The notes beneath the pieces were generated by a model. The model worked only from the letters and a program-made list of their open reading frames with translations, ran no database searches and was not told the origin of the DNA. Shown piece by piece: positions 1-5,660 of a stretch of 5,660 bases of DNA (the first letter of the stretch is position 1; every line of letters starts with the position of its first letter). Position numbers and translations under genes: made by a program. The stretch is from Actinomycetota bacterium (GTDB lineage: Bacteria > Actinomycetota > Actinomycetes > Nanopelagicales > Nanopelagicaceae), in the NCBI GenBank assembly GCA_010028225.1, contig RGOY01000086.1, positions 1 to 5,660 on the forward strand, in the 5' to 3' direction.

Positions 1-3000
1 CCATTACCTCAACCCTTAACAGAGATACCAGCGCAATCTCGATCAACCCCACTACAGGACTTCTCACCATTGGCGATACCACCCCTGTCGACACATTCAC
101 CATCACCATCCGCGCCACCGACTCGCTCTCGGTCACGGGATCCCTCTCGGTCACAGTGCTAGTCAATGAATCAGTGACAATTTCTGGCGATACCTCACTC
201 GCGACAACTCAAGGAATCACGCGATTTACCTCGGCCTACACCACTAACAGCGGAACAGTTCCACGAAGTATTAGCGTCATATCGCAAAATGGAGGGGCAG
301 CTCCAGCCGGTTTCACTATTGATTCGAATAGATTGCGAGTAGATGCTTCAGTTACGGCAGATACTTATTACGTCTATGTGATGGCGACCGACAACGCAGG
401 AGACACCGCTGTCGTAGCAGTCACGGTTCGAGTCAATGAGACTCTGACAATCGGTACAGCTTCAAATATCATCACAACATTTACGAGAGCAGACTCTGTC
501 GTTGCCTTTAGCGCTACCCGGGGCACCGCGCCATACCAGTACAGCATCTACTCCGTCTCGCCATCAGCTAATACCGACAGCATCAGTATCGATGCAAGTA
601 CCGGCCGAGTAACGGTATCGGGTCTTGCAAATCCAGAGACATACACCGTCACTATCGTCGTGACTGATTCAGTGGGTGCAACCGACACCGGCACGATGAG
701 GATTCAAGTTAATCCATCGGTTTCGGTCACAGGTGGATCCAATGAGACGACTACCTATGGCGTTCGTCGCTCTACCTCCGCATTCACTTCCACTGGTGGA
801 ACAGTTCTTGGTACTAGCGGTGCGGGTTATGCAAACTACGTATATTCCTTCACTTCTTCCCCAACTCACGCTGGCATAACGATTAGTGAAACTAATGGCG
901 TCATCAGGGTTAGTGAAACCGTTGCGGCAGGTACTTACACAATCACAGTCCGTTCGACTGATGCGCTCGGACTTTATGGCACGAAGGTAATCACCTTCCT
1001 AGTCAATGACTCCATAACTGTCTCGGGTGGACAGGCGACTTTGCAGACTACATACGGAAGAGCGCGAAGTTCAGCAGCGTTCACCTACTCCGGTGGAACT
1101 GTCCCACTCTCATTCACTATCTCTGGTCTCATTCCTGGAGTGACAATCTCTGAGACTGGCGTTGTGCGAGTTGCCGAGACGACACCTGTTGGAACATATA
1201 CGGAGACGGTCACTGCAACTGATTTCGTTTCAGCGACGGGTTATAAGACCTTGATTATCATCGTCAACGAGAGTGTCACCATCTCAGGTGGATCAAATAT
1301 TGTTACAACACAAGGACGTGCGACATTCTCTAATCCATTTGTTACCGATAGTGGAACTGTTCCTCGCTCGCTCTCCTTCTCAAGCAGTGCTACCGGACTT
1401 CGCCTCGACACAAACACTGGACGAGTTCATGTCGAAAGCACTGCTGCTGCTGGCACTTACAACGAAACGGTCACCGTCACCGATGAAGCTGGAGCAACCG
1501 CCCAGAAAGCCATCACCATTTTGGTTAACCCAGTGGTTGCTCTATCCGGCGCTACTGCATTAACAACGACTTACTCCATCTCTCGAAGTTCATCCGTACT
1601 CACCGCAAGCGGTGGAACCACTTCGGCAAGCGGTGGTCAACCAACCGATACCTATACCTTCTTTATTGCGAGGGTTACAGATAGCGCCTCGGCCACAAGA
1701 GACTCAGTGACGATCGGCCTATCGATCGATTCCAGGACCGGTGTAGTTACGGTTTCTTCGACGACACCTTCAGATACCTACACGGTCACGGTCTGGGCAT
1801 CCGATGGATTTGGTGAAACGGGAAGCGCAACATTTACCATCCGAGTTAATTCCTCCATTTCTGTCAATGGCGGACAAGAGACTCTGACCACCACCTTTGG
1901 AACTGCCCGTACTTCGACGGCCTTTACTTATAACGGTGGAACCGTTCCACTGACATTCACAGTCTCTGGTCTCAACACAGGCGTCACAATCAATCAATCA
2001 GGTCAAGTCAGAGTTGCTGAGACAACTCCAGTCGGTACCTATCTTGAGACTATTACCGCAACAGACTTTGTCTCAGCCTCTGGTTATCGAACCATGATTA
2101 TCGTCGTCAATCCGATGGTCACAATCTCTGGTGGATCAAATATTGTGACGACATTTGGTCGAGCAGATTCATCACAACCATTCCTTACCGATAGCGGAAC
2201 AGTTCCACGTTCTCTCTCCTTCTCGGCAAGTGCGCTTGGATTGACGCTTGATACCAATACGGGTCGAGTCCATGTCGGGACGAATACTCCAGCTGGCACC
2301 TACAACGAAACAGTCACTGTCACCGATGAAGCAGGTGCTATCGCGCGGAAGGCGATAACAATCCGCGTCAATCCAGTCGTAAGTGTCTCTGGCGGTTCAG
2401 CGATCACCACCACTTACACAATCGCTGATTCCTCTTCAGCATTTACGGCAAGTGGCGGAACAGTGGAGTCGACCGGTGGTCAAGCGGGAACTACCTACAC
2501 CTTCTCCCTTGGCAGGGTCACCGACAGTGTTAGCGGAATCGTCAATGCAACATCTGCTGGAATCTCAATTAACTCAAGCACTGGTCGAGTGAGTGTTACG
2601 TCTTCGACACCGGCTGATACCTATCAGGTGAGTGTTGTGGCAGCCGATGGTCTTGGTGAGACAGGAACTGTCTCGATGCAAATCGTGGTCAACCCAATGA
2701 TCACAGTGGTTGGTGGCTCCAGTATCAATGGCTACACCGACAGCGCCTCGACACACACCTTCACATTCACCAATGGAACGGGTATCAAGACGGCAACCGC
2801 ACAAACCACTGGAATTACAGGCACATCGTGGCTACTCACCAACAATCAGGCCACCTTCTCGATCCCACAGAACACCACGCCACAAACCTTCAAAGAGACA
2901 CTGACCATCACTGATGCTAAGGGCGCGCAAATCACACATGTCATCACCGTGGTTGTTAACAAGGCATACCGATCGATCTCGATCTCGGCAAGTGCGTCGA

Positions 3001-5405
3001 CAGTGAAGTATGGCGAGACGCTCTTGATCTCTAGTACATGGGTCCCCACCGCATCGAATAACGGCGACGCTCTCACAATCAGTACAACAACTGGAGCAAT
3101 CTGTTCTGTTGCGATGCGCGATACAAATACTGCGATCTTGACCGCATCGGGTGGCGTCGGCACTTGTACGCTCACTGCGCAGGTGCTTGAAGGTGATACT
3201 TATGTTGCAGCTAGTGCTACTCCGATTAATGTGACGGTGACTGTGGCTGACACCATTACGGTGACAGCAAATGCATCGGCAACTGCCAACTACACCGGAA
3301 GCGCTCTCGCGTCAGCACCATCATTTACCACCACAGGTTTGAAGAATGGTGACGTGGCAAGTTCGGTCACGTATACATACTCATCTACCAGTGGTACCTG
3401 TGCCCAAGGCGGAACCTGCTCCGTCGGTGACACCGGTCCTGGCGGTGGCAAGGTTTTCTACGTAGCTCCGTCGGCGCAATGGTGGGGTCAGTATCTTGAA
3501 GCTGCGCCAAGTGATCTCACTGAGGCTTCTTGGTGTGCTACAGGATCTGGCTCGAACTCTGCGCAACGTGGAACTTCATCATCTGTTGGTGACGGCAAAC
3601 TCAATAGCGTTATCACGGCAACCGCATGTACCGCTGGTGCGATGGGGTCGGCTCGAAGTTATGCAGGTGGAGGATTGAGCGATTGGTACCTGCCTACCTC
3701 TGAAGAATTGGCCTTGATGTATGCCCAGCGCACTGCACTTGGCCTCAATTCAAGCGCGACTTATTGGGGATCTGATCCAGTTGATTCTTCAACTGCGCGC
3801 GGATACAACATCGCAACAGGTGCAAGTGCGACTGCTTCTAAAGAACTCTTCCAGAAGGTCAGGCCAATCCGTGCCTTCTCTGCCACTTCGAATAGTTATG
3901 GTCCAAGCACCAGTAACCCAACAAATGCTGGCGCTTATTCGATAACACCTTCGGTGCTTGTCTTAGGCGCAAGCCGATCCACTGCTAACTACGCCGCAGT
4001 TCAATATGTCGCTGGATCGCTGGTGATAAACAAGGTTACTCAGAGCGCACTTTCCATCGCTTCACAAAATGGTGCAAGGACTGGCGTTGATGAGACATAC
4101 ACGCTCTACCCAACAGGCGGTTCTAGCTCGGCATCAAATGCATATCGAGTCATCACAGGCGGCACGGCTGGCGGTTGCACCGCAACGACATTCCTTAGTG
4201 CAACAGTGGCGGGAACTTGCTTGGTAACTGTCCAGCGCGCGGGTGACAATAACTACCACGCAGTGATTGGTTCTACGATTGAAGTTGGATTCCTCAAGTT
4301 TGAGAGCACTACTTCAGGTCGAGTGCTACAGGTCGTCGATACCGCAACGAAGCCAGTGATCAACTCACTCTCTGTATCGACTGGCCTTGCTGGCGATACT
4401 GTGACATTGAGTGGAGGTGCGCTGACCGGTACATCGCTCATGGCGATCGGGAATGTCCGAGTCACATCCTTCACCGTGGTTAACTCAATGACGATTATCT
4501 TCACCGTCCCATCAGGATCTCTCAACGGCAAAGTAGGTCTCAGAAATACCAAGGGCGAAATCGCATACTCGGCTGGAAACTTCACGACCCTTTCCGCACC
4601 GACATTGACTATTACGGATTCCACCTTGACTGGAAGAGGTGGAAATGCCTTCTCTGATGCGCTCGTCTTCAACACCACAGGCCAAGTTGATTCCTACACG
4701 ATCAATCAATCTGCTCCTGTTGGATTGACTTTCAGCACTTCGACTGGTCAGTTCTCTGGTACTCCAAGCGCTCGCCAAGAGACGATCACCATCCAGCTGA
4801 GAGCACATAACCGTGCTGGAACGGCTTCAGCGAACTTCACTCTCTTTATCAGCGATCAAGTAACTGGTCTCTCACTCATGAGCATGATGGTTCAAGAGAC
4901 CGTTTCTGCTGAGACCAACACCGAGACTTCGACGATAGCGTCAACTGCCGAGACCCAAACAGCAAGTTCAGCTTCGACAGAAACCGCTACCCAAGAGAGC
5001 TCGGTTGTAGTTGCTACAGCATCTGCACCGACAACCACTGAATCTCAAACTGTGGAGACCACAACTACCCAGTCAGAATCAGTGACAACTAACTCTTCAT
5101 CAACACCGCAAGCAGATACTTCTTCTACCCAGTCAGAATCGGTAGTAGTCACCTCATCGAGTGCTCCTTCGACTGAAACCACGTCGGTTTCGACAACTTC
5201 TTCGAGTGAGACATCAACACCGCCTGCACCTTCGCCATCGAGTAGCTCCGGCGCAGAGACAACAACCACTTCTTCCTCAACTCCGATGACTACCTCATCA
5301 ACTCCAAGTGAGACGCCACCTCCATCTTCAGCACCATCGAGTGAGAGCACAGCACCAGAATCGAATGCAACAACGTCGTCATCAACTGAGAGCAGTAGTG
5401 GTTAG
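1..5405 (+). CDS. Giant multi-domain Ig/cadherin-like repeat surface protein (5' partial)
   Basis: The frame is open from base 3 to the TAG at 5403-5405, 1800 codons. The GTG at 156 is internal: the 51 codons before it read as the end of another repeat (motifs TTG-L-TIGDTTP, RATD, LVN), so the start lies upstream. Domains in order: one partial and ten full Ig/cadherin-like repeats (3-2960), an Ig-like module (2961-3251), an MBG-like module split by a DUF1566/Lcl_C-like domain (3252-4031), a two-cysteine beta module (4032-4292), an IPT/TIG-like module (4350-4595), a He_PIG-like module (4596-4856) and a Ser/Thr/Glu-rich tail (4896-5402). Nothing looks catalytic. Beta-sandwich repeats plus a low-complexity tail suggest an exported adhesin or surface-display protein; that role is inferred. 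No LPXTG motif, transmembrane helix or autotransporter barrel is visible at the C terminus. The signal peptide would be upstream of the window. It is probably followed in the same transcript by the gene at 5460. Confidence 0.93.
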   Translation, partial: ITSTLNRDTSAISINPTTGLLTIGDTTPVDTFTITIRATDSLSVTGSLSVTVLVNESVTISGDTSLATTQGITRFTSAYTTNSGTVPRSISVISQNGGAAPAGFTIDSNRLRVDASVTADTYYVYVMATDNAGDTAVVAVTVRVNETLTIGTASNIITTFTRADSVVAFSATRGTAPYQYSIYSVSPSANTDSISIDASTGRVTVSGLANPETYTVTIVVTDSVGATDTGTMRIQVNPSVSVTGGSNETTTYGVRRSTSAFTSTGGTVLGTSGAGYANYVYSFTSSPTHAGITISETNGVIRVSETVAAGTYTITVRSTDALGLYGTKVITFLVNDSITVSGGQATLQTTYGRARSSAAFTYSGGTVPLSFTISGLIPGVTISETGVVRVAETTPVGTYTETVTATDFVSATGYKTLIIIVNESVTISGGSNIVTTQGRATFSNPFVTDSGTVPRSLSFSSSATGLRLDTNTGRVHVESTAAAGTYNETVTVTDEAGATAQKAITILVNPVVALSGATALTTTYSISRSSSVLTASGGTTSASGGQPTDTYTFFIARVTDSASATRDSVTIGLSIDSRTGVVTVSSTTPSDTYTVTVWASDGFGETGSATFTIRVNSSISVNGGQETLTTTFGTARTSTAFTYNGGTVPLTFTVSGLNTGVTINQSGQVRVAETTPVGTYLETITATDFVSASGYRTMIIVVNPMVTISGGSNIVTTFGRADSSQPFLTDSGTVPRSLSFSASALGLTLDTNTGRVHVGTNTPAGTYNETVTVTDEAGAIARKAITIRVNPVVSVSGGSAITTTYTIADSSSAFTASGGTVESTGGQAGTTYTFSLGRVTDSVSGIVNATSAGISINSSTGRVSVTSSTPADTYQVSVVAADGLGETGTVSMQIVVNPMITVVGGSSINGYTDSASTHTFTFTNGTGIKTATAQTTGITGTSWLLTNNQATFSIPQNTTPQTFKETLTITDAKGAQITHVITVVVNKAYRSISISASASTVKYGETLLISSTWVPTASNNGDALTISTTTGAICSVAMRDTNTAILTASGGVGTCTLTAQVLEGDTYVAASATPINVTVTVADTITVTANASATANYTGSALASAPSFTTTGLKNGDVASSVTYTYSSTSGTCAQGGTCSVGDTGPGGGKVFYVAPSAQWWGQYLEAAPSDLTEASWCATGSGSNSAQRGTSSSVGDGKLNSVITATACTAGAMGSARSYAGGGLSDWYLPTSEELALMYAQRTALGLNSSATYWGSDPVDSSTARGYNIATGASATASKELFQKVRPIRAFSATSNSYGPSTSNPTNAGAYSITPSVLVLGASRSTANYAAVQYVAGSLVINKVTQSALSIASQNGARTGVDETYTLYPTGGSSSASNAYRVITGGTAGGCTATTFLSATVAGTCLVTVQRAGDNNYHAVIGSTIEVGFLKFESTTSGRVLQVVDTATKPVINSLSVSTGLAGDTVTLSGGALTGTSLMAIGNVRVTSFTVVNSMTIIFTVPSGSLNGKVGLRNTKGEIAYSAGNFTTLSAPTLTITDSTLTGRGGNAFSDALVFNTTGQVDSYTINQSAPVGLTFSTSTGQFSGTPSARQETITIQLRAHNRAGTASANFTLFISDQVTGLSLMSMMVQETVSAETNTETSTIASTAETQTASSASTETATQESSVVVATASAPTTTESQTVETTTTQSESVTTNSSSTPQADTSSTQSESVVVTSSSAPSTETTSVSTTSSSETSTPPAPSPSSSSGAETTTTSSSTPMTTSSTPSETPPPSSAPSSESTAPESNATTSSSTESSSG
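3..1007 (+). repeat. N-terminal Ig/cadherin-like repeats R0-R3 (divergent part of the array)
   Basis: This holds one partial repeat (R0, 3-167) and three complete ones: R1 168-437 (90 residues), R2 438-713 (92) and R3 714-1007 (98). Shared landmarks are a start like x-S-V-T-I-S-G-G, a mid block ending in G-x-V-x-V, then A-G-T-Y, a T-D turn and a terminal V-N. This matches the putative-Ig He_PIG pattern, where GTYTxTVTATD is typical. R1 is closest to R5 and R8: its opening ESVTISG and its SGTVPRS segment are shared with R5. R2, R3 and the end of R0 look more like the longer C-type modules. The cadherin calcium motifs DRE and DxNDN are absent, so calcium binding is not supported by sequence. 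Confidence 0.8.
1008..1850 (+). repeat. Three-module super-repeat, copy 1 (A-B-C: R4, R5, R6)
   Basis: The unit is 281 residues (843 nt). Module A is R4, 1008-1268 (87 residues, key motifs FTYSGGTVPL and RVAETTPVGTY). Module B is R5, 1269-1529 (87, SGTVPRSLSF and TNTGRVHV). Module C is R6, 1530-1850 (107, with an extra segment around SGGQPTDTYTF). Each module ends in a V-N dipeptide. The whole unit aligns without a gap to the next 843 nt, so it is a tandem duplication of a composite unit rather than independent single-repeat expansion. Confidence 0.9.
1851..2693 (+). repeat. Three-module super-repeat, copy 2 (A-B-C: R7, R8, R9)
   Basis: Modules are A, R7 1851-2111 (87 residues); B, R8 2112-2372 (87); and C, R9 2373-2693 (107). 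Counted by eye against copy 1, identity is about 63/87 for A, 69/87 for B and 59/107 for C, roughly 68% overall, with no insertion or deletion in 281 residues. A 17-nt stretch at 2130-2146 is identical to 1287-1303, offset by exactly 843 nt. Beta-sandwich stalk modules of this kind usually extend a surface protein away from the cell; that role is inferred. Confidence 0.9.
2694..2960 (+). repeat. Terminal divergent Ig-like repeat R10
   Basis: This 89-residue module starts PMITVVGGSS and ends VITVVVN, keeping the V-N boundary. It keeps the late motif, KETLTITDAKGAQ, but its middle (TFTNGTGIKTATAQTTG, then TSWLLTNN) differs from the A, B and C types and has one of the few Trp residues in the array. 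It closes the regular array before the mixed C-terminal half, and may be a capping or adaptor module. Confidence 0.7.
2961..3251 (+). other. Ig-like module with a cysteine pair (domain within the giant CDS)
   Basis: About 97 residues, starting after the last V-N boundary (KAYRSISISAS, then VKYGETLLIS). It carries the first two cysteines of the visible protein, in TTGAICSV and GVGTCTLTAQ, followed by EGDTYVAAS. This looks like the bacterial Ig-like type in which a Cys pair joins neighbouring strands, with the G-T-C-x-[LV]-T-A motif common in actinobacterial surface proteins. Disulfide formation is inferred. Confidence 0.6.
3252..3401 (+). other. MBG-like module, N-terminal half (interrupted)
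   Basis: The 50 residues read TITVTANASA, YTGSALAS, FTTTGLKNGD and VTYTYSSTSG. This is the opening of the MBG-type repeat known from large bacterial surface proteins, which typically runs on to 'YGPST..P.NAG.Y.ITPS'. Here it is interrupted after VTYTYSSTSGTC and resumes about 165 residues later at 3897. Confidence 0.6.
3402..3881 (+). other. DUF1566/Lcl_C-like domain inserted in the MBG-like module
   Basis: About 160 residues. Landmarks in order: SVGDTGPGGGKVFYVA (3420-3467), YLEAAPSD, ASWC, SSVGDGKLNS, ACTAGAMGSAR, GGGLSDWYLPTSEELALMY, YWGSDPV, and a closing KVRPIRAF ending at 3878. This order (GGxxFYV, G.G..N, DWYLP..EL, YW.S, VRP.RAF) is that of the DUF1566/Lcl C-terminal family. The domain looks complete and has two internal cysteines (ASWC and TACTAG) plus two at its entry (SGTCAQGGTC). 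Its function is poorly defined; it is found in exported proteins and resembles a carbohydrate- or ligand-binding fold by inference only. Confidence 0.8.
3897..4031 (+). other. MBG-like module, C-terminal half
   Basis: The segment YGPSTSNPTNAGAYSITPS, followed by ANYAAVQYVAGSLVIN, is the usual second half of an MBG-type repeat (N-A-G-x-Y-x-I-T-P-S, then N-Y-x-x-x-Y-x-x-G-x-L-x-I). Joined to 3252-3401 it would make one normal-length module of about 95 residues. This supports insertion of the DUF1566-like domain into a loop rather than two unrelated fragments. Confidence 0.62.
4032..4292 (+). other. Beta-rich module with a second cysteine pair
   Basis: About 87 residues that open KVTQSALSIAS, continue ETYTLYPTGGSSS, and hold cysteines in TAGGCTATT and AGTCLVTVQRAGDNNYHAV. 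The A-G-T-C-L-V-T...A-x-x-N-Y pattern is a known repeat type that often follows MBG modules in actinobacterial surface proteins, which fits its position here. The two cysteines are placed like those at 2961-3251, so a disulfide is plausible. Confidence 0.58.
4350..4595 (+). other. IPT/TIG-like module
   Basis: About 82 residues: KPVINSLSVSTGLAGDTVTL, then GTSLMAIGNVRVTSFTVV, then SMTIIFTVPSGSLNGKVGL. The order P-x-I-x-x-[LV]...G-x-x-V-T-L-x-G, a V-x-x-x-x-V step, then I-x-F-x-V-P and G-x-V-x-[LV] is the IPT/TIG Ig-like signature. It probably serves as a structural or binding beta-sandwich. Confidence 0.65.
4596..4856 (+). other. He_PIG-like putative Ig module
   Basis: About 87 residues, beginning APTLTITDSTLTGRGG. 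The core PVGLTFSTSTGQFSGTPSA, followed by ETITIQLRAHNRAGTASANF, is a close match to the canonical He_PIG pattern (P-x-G-L-x-x-x-x-x-T-G-x-x-S-G-T-P...A-x-N-x-A-G-x-A). It is the last folded module before a short linker (about 4857-4895, rich in Leu, Ser and Met) and the low-complexity tail. Confidence 0.75.
4896..5402 (+). other. Ser/Thr/Glu/Pro-rich C-terminal tail, no visible anchor
   Basis: The last 169 residues are almost entirely S, T, E, A, P, V and Q. They contain no Lys, Arg, Cys, Trp or Phe, many Glu and a single Asp, so the tail is acidic and probably disordered. Codons for Ser and Thr are mixed (tca, tct, tcg, agt, agc; aca, acc, act, acg), so the bias is at protein level and not a DNA microsatellite. 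Such tails can span a cell wall or be O-glycosylated; either is inference. The protein ends STESSSG with no LPXTG, hydrophobic helix or basic stop-transfer cluster. Confidence 0.85.
5067..5186 (+). repeat. Two 60-nt tandem units in the tail
   Basis: Units 5067-5126 and 5127-5186 each encode 20 residues and begin TQSESV. A 16-nt identical stretch (CTACCCAGTCAGAATC) occurs at 5065-5080 and 5125-5140, exactly 60 nt apart. The encoded units continue TTNSSSTP and VVTSSSAP. A looser related start, TQESSVVVATASAP, lies just upstream. The nucleotide match beyond the 16-mer is weak, so this is an old or partly eroded duplication. Confidence 0.7.
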
Positions 5406-5459
5406 GATTCGCTCGCTCATGACGACACTTCTTTTGCAAGAGCCAATCGAGGCTCGCTC
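5406..5459 (+). other. 54-nt intergenic spacer
   Basis: The spacer between the giant gene and the signal-peptide gene holds two copies of a 12-bp repeat and one Shine-Dalgarno-like GAGG. I see no stem-loop followed by a T-run and no convincing -35/-10 pair, which favours read-through from the upstream gene. Confidence 0.6.
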
Positions 5460-5463
5460 ATGA
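5411..5463 (+). repeat. 12-bp direct repeat GCTCGCTCATGA
   Basis: Perfect copies lie at 5411-5422 and 5452-5463, 41 nt apart. Each contains an ATG (5419 and 5460). The second copy forms the start of the downstream gene. Confidence 0.8.
5449..5452 (+). promoter_or_regulatory. Ribosome binding site for the gene at 5460
   Basis: GAGG lies 7 nt before ATG 5460 and 10 nt before the adjacent ATG 5463. The spacing favours 5460 as the start and makes the 67-codon partial reading frame credible. Confidence 0.65.
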
Positions 5464-5660
5464 TGAAGCTCAATCGCTCTCAGAAGTTAGTTATTGGCGC
5501 CGCCCTAGTCTTTTTCTCACTCATTAGCTCAGTCGTTGCAGCGACGGTAACGATTAACACCAATAATCGCGTCGAATTCGGACAGGGCCTCTATCGAGTT
5601 GCTGCCTGCGACTCATTCATCTCTGTAAGTGCAGAGTCCAATGGGACCAACATGACTGAA
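5460..5660 (+). CDS. Small exported protein with signal peptide (3' partial)
   Basis: Sixty-seven codons run from ATG 5460 to the window end with no stop. The protein begins MMKLNRSQK, a basic n-region. A hydrophobic stretch LVIGAALVFFSLISSVV follows, then a V-A-A type signal-peptidase I site before TVTIN, with cleavage near residue 28-29. The mature part starts TVTINTNNRVEFGQG and holds a single Cys in an A-A-C-D motif (residue 50). ATG 5460 is preferred because GAGG (5449-5452) lies 7 nt upstream; the next codon, 5463, is also ATG but is 10 nt away. No in-frame ATG, GTG or TTG lies between the previous stop and 5460. The gene sits 54 nt after the giant gene on the same strand with no terminator seen, so co-transcription is plausible. 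From memory, an E-F-G-Q-G...A-C-D start occurs in small secreted proteins of freshwater Actinobacteria; I cannot assign a function. Confidence 0.82.
   Translation, partial: MMKLNRSQKLVIGAALVFFSLISSVVAATVTINTNNRVEFGQGLYRVAACDSFISVSAESNGTNMTE

Noticed and set aside
156..158. GTG at 156 as the start of the giant gene
   Set aside because: The frame is open back to base 3 and those 51 codons encode the end of another repeat with the same motifs. No Shine-Dalgarno or signal peptide is found at 156.
1273..1563. 96-codon plus-strand frame in another phase
   Set aside because: It overlaps modules B and C of the giant gene, which have clear repeat conservation in the main frame, and has no independent evidence.
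1008..2693. CRISPR or mobile-element repeats
   Set aside because: The repeats are coding, in frame and protein-like, with no spacers, inverted ends or transposase.
168..2960. Calcium-binding cadherin domains
   Set aside because: The repeats have the T-D turn but lack the DRE and DxNDN calcium-ligand motifs, so only a cadherin/Ig-like fold is claimed.
4253..4678. 141-codon minus-strand frame
   Set aside because: It lies wholly opposite well-supported module sequence, has no ribosome binding site or recognisable motif, and arises from codon bias in the sense gene.
5045..5350. 101-codon minus-strand frame rich in Val, Glu and Gly
   Set aside because: It is the antisense of the Ser/Thr-rich tail; its low-complexity composition is the mirror of that tail.
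5431..5442. Near-palindrome CTTTTGCAAGAG as a terminator
   Set aside because: It has no loop and no following T-run, so it would not form a usable intrinsic terminator.

Overview
The window holds the 3' 5.4 kb of one very large gene for a secreted, modular surface protein, followed by the 5' end of a second gene on the same strand for a small secreted or envelope protein. The long frame is already open at base 3 and has no stop before the TAG at 5403-5405, giving 1800 visible codons. The GTG at 156 lies inside a repeat, so it is not a credible start; the real start and signal peptide lie upstream of the window.

Layout. From 3 to 2960 there is an uninterrupted array of one partial and ten complete Ig/cadherin-like repeats (about 87-107 residues each). 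Each ends in a V-N dipeptide, and they resemble the putative-Ig (He_PIG) fold family. Six of them form two copies of a three-module unit, 1008-1850 and 1851-2693, each exactly 843 nt. From 2961 to 4856 the architecture becomes mixed: an Ig-like module with two cysteines, an MBG-type module split by a DUF1566/Lcl_C-like domain, another two-cysteine beta module, an IPT/TIG-like module and a He_PIG-like module. From 4896 to 5402 there is a 169-residue Ser/Thr/Glu/Pro tail with no Lys or Arg and no visible anchor.

After a 54-nt gap that contains a 12-bp direct repeat and no visible terminator, a second frame opens at 5460 with a clear signal peptide and runs off the window. The two genes may be co-transcribed and both products are probably exported.

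Organism. This is inference from style only. Roughly balanced GC, Thr/Ser-rich He_PIG/MBG/DUF1566 mosaics and a small exported protein with an E-F-G-Q-G...A-C-D start resemble giant surface proteins of small-genome freshwater Actinobacteria (acI/Nanopelagicales type). No marker gene is present, so this is tentative. The likely role is adhesion or cell-surface display. No enzyme, mobile element, CRISPR array, tRNA or rRNA was recognised.
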